The notes beneath the pieces are model-generated. The model did no database searches and was not told the origin of the DNA. It worked only from the letters and a program-made list of their open reading frames with translations. A program made the translations under genes and the position numbers. This document shows positions 33,967-44,555 of a stretch of 64,000 nt of DNA, piece after piece. The stretch's first letter is position 1. Each line of letters opens with the position of its first letter. This stretch comes from Ilyonectria destructans (Eukaryota; Ascomycota; Sordariomycetes; Hypocreales; Nectriaceae), in NCBI GenBank assembly GCA_020740775.1, contig JAHEWK010000018.1, positions 310,001-374,000 of the forward strand, given 5' to 3'.

Positions 33967-35234
33967 GACGGGGTTGAGAATACTAGGTAATATTTATTCT
34001 CGCGACACTTGGTTGGTACACGTACATAGCGACTGCTATTAGAATAACTCAGATGATTGTAGCACAAAGCAGGCTAAAACTAGTCAAGTGTTCATGGAGC
34101 CGATAAGTGCCAAGTTCTCAGTCGCTTATAAATTTCTAGAGGGGACGTGTGACAGTAATCCTGTAGAAGCTGTTCATAGAGTCACGATAAGCTAAGGCAC
34201 CCAGACCCAATCCGATGTCGACATTTTCTCAACAGCGCATTTCACAAGTGAGGTGGGTAGATGTCGTAGGGGACAGAAGATAACGCAGTAACGTCATTGA
34301 ATAAAAACAGGCGGGTCTTGAACGTAAGACCATGCTGTCTGTCTATAAAGCAACGGCTTGCACCGCCCTGATCTTCTTTTCTAATTATCAGACCTAGATA
34401 CTGCTGTGGCGAGACAAGTTAGTCTAGCTACTGAGCTTGTCGTTGTAATAGTTTGGCAACGGAAAAGGTCAAGCCCCAGGGTATGAGTCAGTTCCGCATA
34501 ACTGGTTAAGAATTCTAACACATATAGGAGTGCGTATGAATACGGACTGTGAGACCTTCAGAGGCCAAAGGCAGTTGGGTGTAGGCAAAACCCATTTTGC
34601 ACATCTCCACGGAGAGGTGAATCGTGTTTTGGAAGGTCAGAGGGACATTATATACACTCTTTGAGCTACCGGTATCTGGAAAGCTACTATATCCAGATAT
34701 GTATTCTGTAAAAACCCGAGTTTCTGAATATCATTGTGATGGTATGGTACAAAGTTCATACTCTTTAGTTGTATCCACTACTTGGTCTCATTTTTCTCGA
34801 CCACCCAGGGTCCGGCCAAAGACTCGCCTAGCCTTTGCCGGGCCCTGTCTGAATAGAAAGGCGGTCAGGCAAGCCTATAACCCCTGACCAACGCAGGGAT
34901 AGCCGAGTGAAGAACAGAGACAATACACGGTGATCACGGGCTAAGTCAACTGAGTGACACGCAAGCTATCCGACAGATGTAACGCATCAAACAAAACGCT
35001 TGTTATATTATAACTAATAAAATTCCTATTAATTAAATTAAATTTGGAACGAAGAAGACTGCTGAAGAAGGGAAAATTGTTATTAATATAACATGCCTTG
35101 GGTATCTGCTCGACGGTAACCTCTCTTGGAAATAGCTATGAAACGAGGATAGAGGTCCACAAGTAATGCTACCAGACAGGAGTGTGCAAGCAGGGCCTTT
35201 TTATTCGAAACATGCAAATTCCTAGCCATACCCT
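33967..35234. other. Gene-free interval
   Basis: No gene recognised in 1.27 kb. Short ORFs such as 34624-34887 have no motif. A tRNA-like stretch lies at 34308-34370 on the minus strand. The end nearest 35234 is the 3' flank of the ubiquitin-ligase gene. Confidence 0.4.
34308..34370 (-). ncRNA. tRNA-derived remnant
   Basis: On the minus strand a 4-bp D-arm-like hairpin (GCAA/TTGC) is followed by GGTCTTACGTTCAAGACC, a T-arm-like hairpin with a B-box-like GTTCAAGAC. A CCGCC stretch that can pair with the 5' GGCGG comes next, then TTTTT. No anticodon arm can be drawn and the length is only about 62 nt, so it is at best a decayed tRNA or SINE head. Confidence 0.22.
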
Positions 35235-37781
35235 CTACATCAAATTCGGGTAGTACTCCACGCCAATCCCGCCGTGTTCCCTTCCCATATGACTGTAGAC
35301 AAGCCCTCCCTCGGAGAAAGTCCTCATACAAACCCAGCAGATGTGGGCTTTGCAGACGCTACATGTCATCTGGTTGCAGCCGGACGACTTCTCAATCATG
35401 GTTCCACACTTGGGGCAATCCTTGATTCCGAACTTCTGCTTCGCTTTCTGTAGTGCTTCGTAACCCCCGGCGCCATGGTCACGATGTTCGGCGCAGGTCA
35501 GCCCGTCATGGGGGACGTGGCACGCTGTGCATATGGCGACCAGACACGCTGGGTATGTGAACAGAACCGGACTGTCTTCGGGCTCCAGTGGCTTCGCCGC
35601 GCGATAAACCTGCTCGCAGTCGGGCGTAGGGCAGTGCCGTAACTCGTTTGGGTGGCGGGCCACGTAGGATGCGAATGCGACTTCGAGAACATCCTCGAGA
35701 GCTGCCGAGGACAGGTGCTCTTGAAGATCTTCCAGTGGGAGCGACTGGCCGCATTTGCCCTCACCCCCCTGGCATCGGATGCCAGCATCCGGGTCAAGAG
35801 TTGATGTACCAGCGAGGCAAAGATCCTCAAAGCATCCAGAGCAATAGCAGTGCTTGCAGCTTGTATGTACCCGGTTCTCGGCTTCTGTCCAGCAGATGGC
35901 ACAGTCCTCGCTCGAGATGGCTTCTGACACAGTGGTAGTCAATGGTACCCCTTTTCCGCTTTGAAGGATATCTCGGGCGATTTGGAAGTCAGCCTCGGAT
36001 CCCGTCACAAGGAGGCGACGAGGATTGGAGACGATGCCCAGGGTGACCTTTTCACTGCCGATGGCAGCGCTGACAGCCCGGAAGCCACCTTTGAACGCCC
36101 ACGAAAGCTTCTCGGCGTTGAGCTCAATTACAAAGACTCCTGACGAATCTTCTCGGGCGAGCTCGGTAAGTGCTCTCTTCGCCTCCTCGTATCGCGACCT
36201 GTCCCCCACAACTCGAAGCTGACATCTGCGTTTGTCGCGGACCATGACGATGCCGAGATCGCGCTCAATGGTCTTGATTCTCTGAGAAGCATGGCCATTA
36301 CCAGCAAAAGAATCTGCCCATATGGCCTTTCCGTCCACGGCCATCAATTCGCCCCTGAGAAAGTTCTCTATCGTGGATTTAGCTCTGGCAACGTCGCCGC
36401 TGACTTCGCCTTCGATCTTGAGAACCCTGAAACCATGATCGGGAGCGTATGCTGCGTAGAGCAAATGCTGAGATGTCCAGGCTTGCTTATGACGATTGAT
36501 TTCTCCTTCGACGGCGTTGTAGACCAAGGTTGACACTTTTAGCCTTGCTGAATGCACAAGTTGCAATGTGAGCTTGTCATTCTTGTTGAAGGGCAAAGGC
36601 GTGTTATTGAACAACTTGGCCGCCTGTCTCGCATCGGCGTCATTGACGAAACGTGTTTTGGCTTTGAAGCGCTTCCCAGACGTCTCTGAGCTCCCTTCCC
36701 ATCTCTCTAACGGGCCAGCTTGGAGAAGCAAAGACTCTATCGACGTGTTTGCCAGCGGTAGGTCGGTAAGATAGGTCGGATTACTTAGTTCGACATGTCT
36801 AGGTTGCAGTGCGGTGGGAATATCCCGCGTAATGAGTGATATCTCAGCATGTTCTGGCACGTCCGATACCCTAACAGTCCAGGCCAACGGGTTTCTAGGA
36901 CCGGCACCACGGGTAGGGCCTTCGCAACTGATTCTTTGGCCGAGAATCTTGAAGATGCCAGCTGAGAAGCTCGAGGCGACTTTTGTAGCGATGTCGGCGT
37001 TGCCAAAGTTCAGCCAAGCAGTCCTGCTTGGCTTGTGCCATGAGCAATAGACCTTCTTGGCATCCACTCGACGAGAATTCGACGCCTGGGGATTAGGGGC
37101 GTTTATCGAAGTAACTTGGTAGCCACCGTGATTCTTCATGGAGTGGCAAAGACGTCTGGCGAATTGAGCGTCCTCAACCCTGACGTCGGCACTGCAGTCA
37201 GAGTTGTCCCCTCGTGGCGGAATGCGAACGCACTCGGTTGAAACGTCGAAACCGAGCTTGGAGAGCAAACCGACCACGAAGGCTGGGTTTGTATCTCGAG
37301 GCAGATGGTTGATGCGAGCCGCCGAGAAGTCAGAGGGGAGGCTCACTTTTGTCACGACAGTCCCATGTCCAAACTTGACCCAGGCGCCCCCGATCTCTCG
37401 TTGGCAATGCTCTGGCCTTACCTCTTCATTGTCCGTCGTGGCGGTTTGGTCATTCAAAGTCGCATGCGCCTCGGTTGGTAAGACTTGGTTGCTCCCAGTG
37501 TGGGCAAACGGGCAAGTGTCGCCCTTGAGATATGTTCCTCGCAAGAAGAATCGACCGGAGACTTTGGAGCGTGAGTCTCTCTGTGGCGTGGAGCTGCTCG
37601 ACTGACTTGGGCTCTGAGATGTTGACTCGACTTGCATGTCCCTCTGGCTTCTTGTCGCGTGAGAGTAGAGACATTTCTGGCCGCTCCGACATTGTCCTTG
37701 GGCAAAGAACCGGCATGGCACTCTTGATTGCCAATCCTGCTTCACCTGATGCGCCTGTGGAAGATGAGTTCTGTCACCCAT
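35235..37781 (-). CDS. CCCH zinc-finger and RING-IBR-RING E3 ubiquitin ligase
   Basis: Single exon, 848 residues from the ATG at 37781, chosen for its AAACCATGG context and because the following residues lead straight into the zinc finger. The frame is open 64 codons further upstream. Residues 23-41 form a canonical C-x7-C-x5-C-x3-H finger. A second finger near residue 82 has lost its first two Cys. A long middle contains RNA-binding-like blocks. Residues about 627-848 are an RBR module: RING1 from Cys-Ala-Ile-Cys, an IBR Cys/His set, and RING2 from Cys-Pro-Lys-Cys. The expected catalytic Cys is about residue 802 in Ser-Ser-Gly-Cys-Asn-Gln-Met, in the place of parkin Cys431. RBR enzymes take ubiquitin onto this Cys before transfer to a substrate. 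CCCH-KH-RBR architecture is known in fungi; the substrate is unknown. It is intact although repeats lie close by. Confidence 0.92.
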   Translation of the reverse strand: MGDRTHLPQAHQVKQDWQSRVPCRFFAQGQCRSGQKCLYSHATRSQRDMQVESTSQSPSQSSSSTPQRDSRSKVSGRFFLRGTYLKGDTCPFAHTGSNQVLPTEAHATLNDQTATTDNEEVRPEHCQREIGGAWVKFGHGTVVTKVSLPSDFSAARINHLPRDTNPAFVVGLLSKLGFDVSTECVRIPPRGDNSDCSADVRVEDAQFARRLCHSMKNHGGYQVTSINAPNPQASNSRRVDAKKVYCSWHKPSRTAWLNFGNADIATKVASSFSAGIFKILGQRISCEGPTRGAGPRNPLAWTVRVSDVPEHAEISLITRDIPTALQPRHVELSNPTYLTDLPLANTSIESLLLQAGPLERWEGSSETSGKRFKAKTRFVNDADARQAAKLFNNTPLPFNKNDKLTLQLVHSARLKVSTLVYNAVEGEINRHKQAWTSQHLLYAAYAPDHGFRVLKIEGEVSGDVARAKSTIENFLRGELMAVDGKAIWADSFAGNGHASQRIKTIERDLGIVMVRDKRRCQLRVVGDRSRYEEAKRALTELAREDSSGVFVIELNAEKLSWAFKGGFRAVSAAIGSEKVTLGIVSNPRRLLVTGSEADFQIARDILQSGKGVPLTTTVSEAISSEDCAICWTEAENRVHTSCKHCYCSGCFEDLCLAGTSTLDPDAGIRCQGGEGKCGQSLPLEDLQEHLSSAALEDVLEVAFASYVARHPNELRHCPTPDCEQVYRAAKPLEPEDSPVLFTYPACLVAICTACHVPHDGLTCAEHRDHGAGGYEALQKAKQKFGIKDCPKCGTMIEKSSGCNQMTCSVCKAHICWVCMRTFSEGGLVYSHMGREHGGIGVEYYPNLM

Positions 37782-38155
37782 GGTTTCTTGCTTAAACGCT
37801 ATAGCTTGATGTCCGAACTCGAACAAGTTGACTCCGTTGAGTGCGGGGTCAACAGCCGTGTTACTGTGGAAGCCAACAAGGCATCCATATGCACGTTTTG
37901 TTGTCACACAGCATCGACGAATAAAAATGTCATGATTTCTGCGAGGGTGTGACAACGGTTGAAGAACAAACATTAGTCCGATCCCTGAGTGATTGGAATG
38001 GTGGACATGACATATGTAGTTGACGTTGGACCTCTGTCTTCATAGTTGGTTCTGTAATTTCAACCGCCGGCGCCTAACATAGCACCTACACACATCACGC
38101 TCAACTGCATGATCCCCCGGTCAAAGACACCTAATGGATACTCTTCCTGCCTTCT

Positions 38156-38650
38156 CTAAGCCGAGAGGATGGGTTCTTTTACTGGATCTAACCCTAGCAA
38201 TGGTGGCGCGACAACAAGTTCTTCCAGGTCGCGTGTCAAGATTTCGGGAACAGCGCCGATCAGCTGCTTTGCGCCGCTCAACTCACCCCAGCCTAGCGCA
38301 ATTGCCCAGAGTCTGATGTCCTTCTCAACCGCCTCTTGATCCGCACTTATCCATCTGTCTCGCACCTCCTTGCACGCAGCCTCGGTATCGTCGACTTTGG
38401 GTTGAGTTGCGCGTGGCTGCCAGGCGTCGCTGGCTGCCTCAAAGCTGCGGAACGTGTTTCTGGGGACCTTGGATCGCACGGCCACAAGCGCGTCGAAGGC
38501 TGGGATGACCTCGGCCGAGGGTGTGGGGGGCTACACTGGGAGCCGGAATCCCGAGGTAATTAAGGACGCCTTGCCACCGGAAACGTTGAGGAGTTCTTTG
38601 AACTGCTTGGTAGATTTCGAGCGGTCCTTGGAGGTGGCGTCTAAGAAAAG
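38156..38650 (-). pseudogene. Unknown protein, interrupted by a stop
   Basis: A minus-strand frame reads from about 38643 (Asp-Ala-Thr-Ser-Lys-Asp-Arg) to a TAG near 38530 (Leu-Pro-Val-stop-Pro-Pro). It continues in the same frame through the 109-codon ORF 38485-38156, which contains a charged helical stretch and ends Ile-Leu-Ser-Ala. The stop fits CAG to TAG. I do not recognise the family. Confidence 0.35.
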
Positions 38651-38697
38651 GTTAGCCGATCTTCATGAACTAATTAGTACGGATAAATGTCCATATA

Positions 38698-39000
38698 AGT
38701 GAGACATACAAGCACCCGGACCCGCCGGTGCCACTGGCCTCAGAGCTGGGTCGCGAGATCGAGGCTAAAGCACGCACTGTGGTCGGCACAGCATTTCGCA
38801 AGTAGGTGATGCCGCGAGAGATAGGCATACTGTCGCCGTACGCACAGGAGTACTTCCGGCGCACGCGCGAGGCCTCGCTCGGGCACCGGCTCGAGGGCCT
38901 CCCCAACCCGGACAAGGCCGTATTCCAGAGGACTATCAAGTGCCCTGGTTATAAGGAGATTTATAAGGCATGTCTGCCATACATGGAGAAGAAGGGTTGA
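38698..39000 (+). pseudogene. Glutathione S-transferase-like C-terminal fragment
   Basis: The frame starts in Glu-Thr-Tyr-Lys-His-Pro-Asp-Pro-Pro-Val-Pro-Leu, passes a TAG at about 38806 (Phe-Arg-Lys-stop-Val-Met-Pro-Arg) and then reads Tyr-Ala-Gln-Glu-Tyr-Phe-Arg-Arg-Thr-Arg-Glu. It ends in Pro-Gly-Tyr-Lys-Glu-Ile-Tyr-Lys-Ala-Cys-Leu-Pro-Tyr and stops at 39000. This resembles the helical C-terminal domain of fungal GST-like proteins, but the thioredoxin-fold half is missing and about 50-60 residues seem deleted between Leu-Glu-Gly-Leu and the final block. The TAG fits CAG to TAG. Confidence 0.42.
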
Positions 39001-39410
39001 GTGGTTTTAATTATAGTGTAAGCCACTGCTTAGGTATTGTAGTTGAATTGAGGAAACTTGCTAGAATAAGAACCCAGGACTGAATAGTAGTGATTAATAA
39101 TGCGAAGCACTTTATTGATATCTGGAAAAAGTCCTATGGATTAGACACTTCCACAAAATGCCTTATCAAAGCTATTCAAATTTTTTTTAATTATTAATGC
39201 TCTTTGGTATTTGTTCTTTTATAATACTGGTTATAGAATAATGGTTATTTCTTGCTAAGTATTCAGGTTTTAAAGACGAGACAAAATGTGGACAATTGGT
39301 TTCAATAGCTTAATAGGCAATTTCATATATTCTTCTATCGTTTGCTCACTCCCCTATATATGTCTTTTCTTTTCCCTTAAAGAAAGAAAAAGACAGAGAT
39401 GTGTTTATGA
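39001..39410. other. 3' flank between GST remnant and reductase
   Basis: AT-rich but not RIP-like. No gene seen. Confidence 0.4.
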
Positions 39411-40671
39411 CTAATGCCCCACCCGAGCCTGCTGGTCGGGTTCATATCTGTTACCATGGGGCTTCGAAGAGTCTATAATCTGTCTCAGGCTTTTCTTCTC
39501 TTCTTCGGTCAAATCAATATCCCTGGAAGCCCAGTTGTTCTCTAACCGGTGAGCCTTGGTCGTGCCTGGAATAGCAATCATGCCCTGCGCAGCGACCCAA
39601 GCCAGAGCGATCTGAGACAAGGTACAGCCCTTTTTCTTAGCAAGCTTCTTTATCTCATCTACAATGTTTCGGTTCTTGTAGAAATTCTCGCCTTGGAATT
39701 TGGGAACTGCGAGTGAGTTAGTATATACGTGTCGAGATGCCCTGCTATTGATCAAGCGTGTAACGTACTCTTTCGACGAAAGTCGTTTGGTGCAAAGTCA
39801 TCCGGGGTTTTGTACGGGAAATCATCAACGAGCCACCCATGGCCTAGGGGGCTGTAAGCCACGTATGCCACATTCAGGTCCTTTGCGGTGTCGATCAAGC
39901 CGTCGCTCTCGTGCAAGGTCTCAAAAGCAGAATACTCTGCCTGGACGGCATCGATCTTGGCGACTTGAACTTAATTAGTAACAGGCATTAGTGCGAGATA
40001 GAGAAAACGCACTTGAATTTGCCTTGCGCAGTGTGTTCGCAGAGCACTCGGAGAGACCAATGTACTTAGTCTTGCCTTGCTTCCTAATTTCATCCAGTGT
40101 AGATATCGACTCCTCCAAGGGAGTATCTATCAATAGTTGGTTAGCAGACGAATAAGATTCCGGCGAATGGGATACACACTCGGGTCAATTCGATGAAGAT
40201 AGTATAAATCAGGTGTGAATCCAAGCCTTTCGATAGTACCTTCAATGTACTCTTTAATGTGCTCGGCAGAGTTGGTCACAGATCCGTCTCCGAACGCAGC
40301 AATGCCACACTTCGAAGCAACTAACAGACAGAAGTCTTTTTAGTATAATTCTACAGGGTTAATTGTACTAAACTTACTGAAAACCTTGTCGCGAACACCA
40401 TGCTTCCTGATGAAGTCTCCAAGGAGCTTCTCATTCACGCCGGCTTGGTAAACAACCTGATTCACGGGATGTCAGACTACACAAGGATACTGATACAATC
40501 TCCGTGGCTTACCGCCGTATCCCAAAATGTGCACCCCAGCTCAATTGCCTTTAGGAGAACGGGTTCTGCCTCTTCAAGGCTCAGGTTGCTCCCCAAGCCA
40601 AAGCTGAGACCCATAGCGCCAAAGCCGGGCGATGGGACTTGGGTATCGCCGAAAGGGAGTGTTTTGGTCAT
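39411..40671 (-). CDS. Aldo/keto reductase
   Basis: Six exons in frame: 40671-40513, 40456-40378, 40320-40180, 40126-40013, 39969-39769 and 39706-39411, giving 329 residues. Introns are 43-62 bp with GT-AG borders. The four catalytic residues of the aldo/keto reductase family are visible: Asp in Thr-Phe-Trp-Asp-Thr-Ala, Tyr in Val-Tyr-Gln-Ala-Gly, Lys in Ala-Ser-Lys-Cys, and His in Tyr-Tyr-Leu-His-Arg. The C-terminal NADPH site is seen in Ala-Ile-Pro-Gly-Thr-Thr-Lys. It most resembles the AKR13/YakC-type fungal enzymes that reduce aldehydes and ketones with NADPH in the cytosol. It lies 1.37 kb from the MFS gene; membership in that cluster is possible but unproven. Confidence 0.93.
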
Positions 40672-42036
40672 TTTGTTCAATAGGTGATCTGGGCAGATGG
40701 ATATTTGTGGGATTGATTGTGCTTGGAACACCTCAAGGAGGAGGATGTCGGCAGTTTATAGCTAGACAAGAGCTGCTCATGACGCACTCGCTAGTCGCAG
40801 TTTACGGACATGTTGGCGTAAGTCCGTTTGCCTTCCGCGGAGTTAAGTAGCAGACAAGCCATTCACGCTCGACCCTTCTGATTGCGTCATGTAACGCACT
40901 TCATGACCGAACTTTCGCCGGGTGGACCTAATTCTGGCGATTGAGACAGATAGATTCGGTTCGTTAGTAACGACACGGCTAGGAATGGCACGATCTCCAC
41001 CTTTTATCCCTGTGCTCGCCATGTTCCAACCTGCAAAACAGTGCACTAGCTGAGTAGGTTAGCGCTGAAACAACTCAATTTACCGGGCTCTCGCCGAGGA
41101 TGCATACAAGACTGTCCACTCACAGGGCGCGCGACGACTCCCCGCTGTCAGCCGGTTGCATTAGCGGCTGGAAGAATCCCGGGTAAGATGCAAATGGCTT
41201 GTAGTGATACGGAGTACAAATGCATAAGTTCGCAGTACAGTGCCACCCGATGGCTATTGTATTGAACGATTGCTTAGGCAGGTGGAATTAACATGTACAT
41301 ATATAAATCGTACAGAAGCAACCGTTCGCTTATGGATAACGAGCAACCCTCACGTCATCAGTGCCTAAGCATTCTAGATGAATGCCTTAAGTTTGCCAAC
41401 CAGTATTGGATTATTAGTAGATAGTCAGACTTGAGGCTTGACATATCTGCTGCCCTTATGATTTGGGGAGTTGAAGTAACAGGTCGGGACAGGAATAATA
41501 GTTGAATATCCTCGAAGCCCCGGGGACTAGTCTAGTGAATTAACAATTGTATAACAGTTCTTGCATAGTGCTGGAACAGTCAGTAAAAGTCAATAGCCAT
41601 ATTTAATATTGCCTTGCCCTTGTTATTTGATGAGATAGAGCTGAATGCCCAGTACACAAAACCACCACATTTACCAATGCCTCTGGGGTGTAGGGTATGG
41701 ACCTCTAGAGTATATTTTAGTAAATTACGTGTAATCCTTGGTACAGTATGCGATAATCGCGGTCTACAGAGTTTACGTTTGCATAGGATGAGAAGCCTGC
41801 GTTAATGTAGTGGCTAGAAGGCTTATTGTTTTGTTGTAAACTTCGACATAATAGAAAAGACATAAGTAGGAAAGCTCAAGCTACATGTTATGTGACTAGT
41901 AAACATTTAGTTTTCGTAAAGAAATATATTTAATTATTTGGAAATGGACGATAAATGGCACCCCGAATAACACGTAGAATGAAACTTTTATTCACAATCT
42001 CCCTTAGTATCAAGTGTAGATTGCATGACTACTCCT
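40672..42036. other. Intergenic interval
   Basis: 1.36 kb with no recognisable gene. Short ORFs (40843-41046, 41614-41805) lack motifs. It holds the reductase promoter at one end and the 3' flank of the MFS gene at the other. Confidence 0.45.
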
Positions 42037-43941
42037 TTACTCCGTGTAAAGTTTCACTTGCTGCCCTGTCCGCTGTGCCTCCGCTAGCATTTTCTTATTC
42101 TCTTTCTTTAACAAAAACTTCATGAGCATTGACGCTGTAATACTCAGAACAGAGAACGCCATCATAAGCAGCATGGCCATAACATAGCGCGGTCCGTCGA
42201 CAGCAGGGAAGAAGTAAGGGCTCCAGATGTTGCCAAGCTGAGAGAGCAGGTTGACAATAGCCGTCGCGCATGCCCTCTTCTCTGGTGTCTGGTTTAGGGA
42301 AGACGCAGCCCACGAGTATACCGTGGCGTTGGCGGCAAAAGCGCCGGCGCAGTAGAGAAATGAGGCAAAATACCGAGCGGGGATATTGAGGGTCGCGGCA
42401 GAGATGATGAAGCCGGCAATAGCCACGGCCATTGGCGCACAGATGTGATAGCCTCGCTCGTTGTGACGGTCGCTGGAGTAGGCCACGAGGAAGGATATGG
42501 CGGCGCCGAAGAGGTACGGGGGCGCGGTGAGAACTAGAGTGACAGTCCGGGAGCCGAGGTCCATGGACTTGACGATACTATTGTGGGCGTAAGTTTCGGG
42601 GTTTTAGGCCTCGCACAATGTACGGAGAACTTACGTCGGGAAGAAGTTGTTGAAGCCGTAGGCCGTATGGTTGGCACAAAGGATGACGACCTAGTTGAGT
42701 TGGTAAGCACAGGTGACATGTACCCAATGACACTGAATGTGGAAGTGACAACTCACAAAGATCCAAGTGCGGACGTCCCTGACAGCGAGTCCCAAGCCAT
42801 GCCACACGGAGCGATCAGCCTCGGGAAGCGAGACACGGTCCAGAGCAATGCGCTGCTGAGCCAACTCTAGCTCTCCACTACTGAAAAGCCACTTTCCACT
42901 TCTCGTTTTGGACTCAGGAAAGTCTGGAAGCAGAACCAAAGCGATAATGGCAGCTACAATGCTGCCGGTTCCCTCGAGGATGAAGAGCCACTGCCAGCCG
43001 TGCAGGCCTCTGACACCTGCCATCCCGGCAAATATTCCTGCCGCGATGAGGCCGGAGAATGCAGTCGCCAGGACGAGTCCGGAGTAGAGAACGGCGGTTC
43101 GGAGCGCGAGCTCTTTGCGGGTGTACCAGGCTGAGAGCATGAAGAAGGCCTGGCGTTTCGTCAGCGGAAGTGCTTTCAAGTACCAATAGGGTGTTCATAA
43201 ACCAGTGAAGAGCATGGGGTGATGGTGGTGTTGTTAAAACTCTTGTACGAGGGAGTTTTGGACGGAAAATACTAACACCAGCTGTTGACATTATTGGTTA
43301 GCAATCTACTCCATCAACAGCATTCTGACAGATAAGGTGACGATGAGCAACATACGAAAGAACGGGGCCTCCACTATCCCAAGGAAGAAACGGACTGCGA
43401 TGAGACCGGAGAAGCTCGTGACGCCCGCGGTAGCTGCAGAAATACAGGACCAGACCATGACACAGCATGGGAGGTAGATGCTCGGACGGACTCTCGTGAG
43501 AATCATATTGGAGGGTAGCTGGGCGAGCATGTAGCCGACATTTAGGATGGATACTGCAACGTTAAACTGGTTGCCAGCGAGACCGATGTCTGATTCAAAG
43601 TCATCGAGACGAGCTTGTCTAGTGGTCAACACCGAGTTCCAGGTTAGCGCACGAGGCCGATGACTGACGGAGCGGATGTAAGGAGGAACTGACGCGATGT
43701 TGTTCCTGTCAAGATAGTTGAACATGTAGAGGACCCAAACCATGGGCATCAGTGTCATGTCCAGCTTGCGGACGACGCGCCTTTCGGCTGCCTTCCACTC
43801 TGGGCTCTCGTGATGGCCGAAACGGCTCTCCGAGGCCCTCTCCTTCTGTTCCTGGTCTTCGGGGTCCATCTTGGCGTGGACAGAGATGCTGTCTTCAACA
43901 TCTGTCTGAGGAAGAGAATTGTTGTGCTTCTCCGCTGTCAT
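42037..43941 (-). CDS. MFS transporter, anion:cation symporter (allantoate permease-like)
   Basis: Six exons restore one frame of 501 residues: 43941-43694, 43618-43356, 43281-43277, 43149-42757, 42690-42635 and 42577-42037. The third is a 5-nt microexon that supplies the Pro-Gly of Ala-Pro-Phe-Phe-Pro-Gly, conserved in this family; without it the frame is lost. About 12 hydrophobic helices are visible. Signatures include Asn-Tyr-Leu-Asp-Arg-Asn-Asn-Ile-Ala, Asn-Val-Gly-Tyr-Met-Leu-Ala-Gln-Leu-Pro-Ser-Asn and Trp-Tyr-Thr-Arg-Lys-Glu-Leu-Ala-Leu-Arg. These mark the ACS family, plasma-membrane proton symporters for organic anions such as allantoate, nicotinate or carboxylates. The substrate here is unknown. 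It is divergent from the lyase gene at 44556. Confidence 0.94.
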
Positions 43942-44555
43942 CTTGAAGGCGAAGATGATGGACAAGTCAATGCTGTGATGCAAGGAGATAGAAAGGCGAG
44001 GTTCAAGGGGGACAAAGAAGAACGGAGAGCGTTCTATCAATCAAGAGTGTTTAAAATTGTGTCTTGGGAGTTTGGGATGGTTCGTTTTATAGATGTTGCC
44101 TCAATGGCTCGATGAACGTCACCCGTCTAGGTGCACCTGGTCGTTTGGCCGAGCCGGCAGATGATTGCGGGGACCCCAGACCCCGCAAGGTAAAGATGAA
44201 CTGGAAAGACAAAGATGGGGAAGTTTGCGGGGATCAACATCTTGAGGTGTGTGTACTTTCTCGGGCCGCGTTTGGAGGAGTAGACCGGAAATAGCGTCGC
44301 CGATCGGACAGAGACGTCTCCGGTCGGCGCCGGTCCGGGGATGCTGCAGCTTCAACGTCGTTTTGACGGAGCGTGTTTGCCTTATGAGTGCGGTATCGGG
44401 ATGAACAAACGTCTATATAAGCAGATATGGGTTACTGAATATGCACACTCCAGTTCAAGCCAACAATTTATGCCATCTCAGCTTCTTGTCTCTGCAACAC
44501 TCTACACAATACACCCGCATCCTTCATCCTCACCATCATCACCACCATCGCTACC
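43942..44555. promoter_or_regulatory. Bidirectional promoter of transporter and lyase
   Basis: 614 bp separate the two start codons. A TATAAAA box for the transporter is read on the minus strand at 44085-44091, and TATATAA for the lyase at 44414-44420. Between them is a CGG-rich cluster with two perfect palindromes, CCGATCGG (44300-44307) and CGGCGCCG (44325-44332), plus further CCGG/TCCGG repeats. Zn2Cys6 proteins bind paired CGG triplets, so this is the obvious candidate operator for the regulator encoded at 45981-48478. That link is inference. Confidence 0.6.

Noticed and set aside
34308..34370. Candidate functional tRNA gene
   Set aside because: T-arm-like and D-arm-like hairpins and a T run are present, but there is no anticodon arm and the molecule would be about 62 nt. 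Kept only as a weak remnant.
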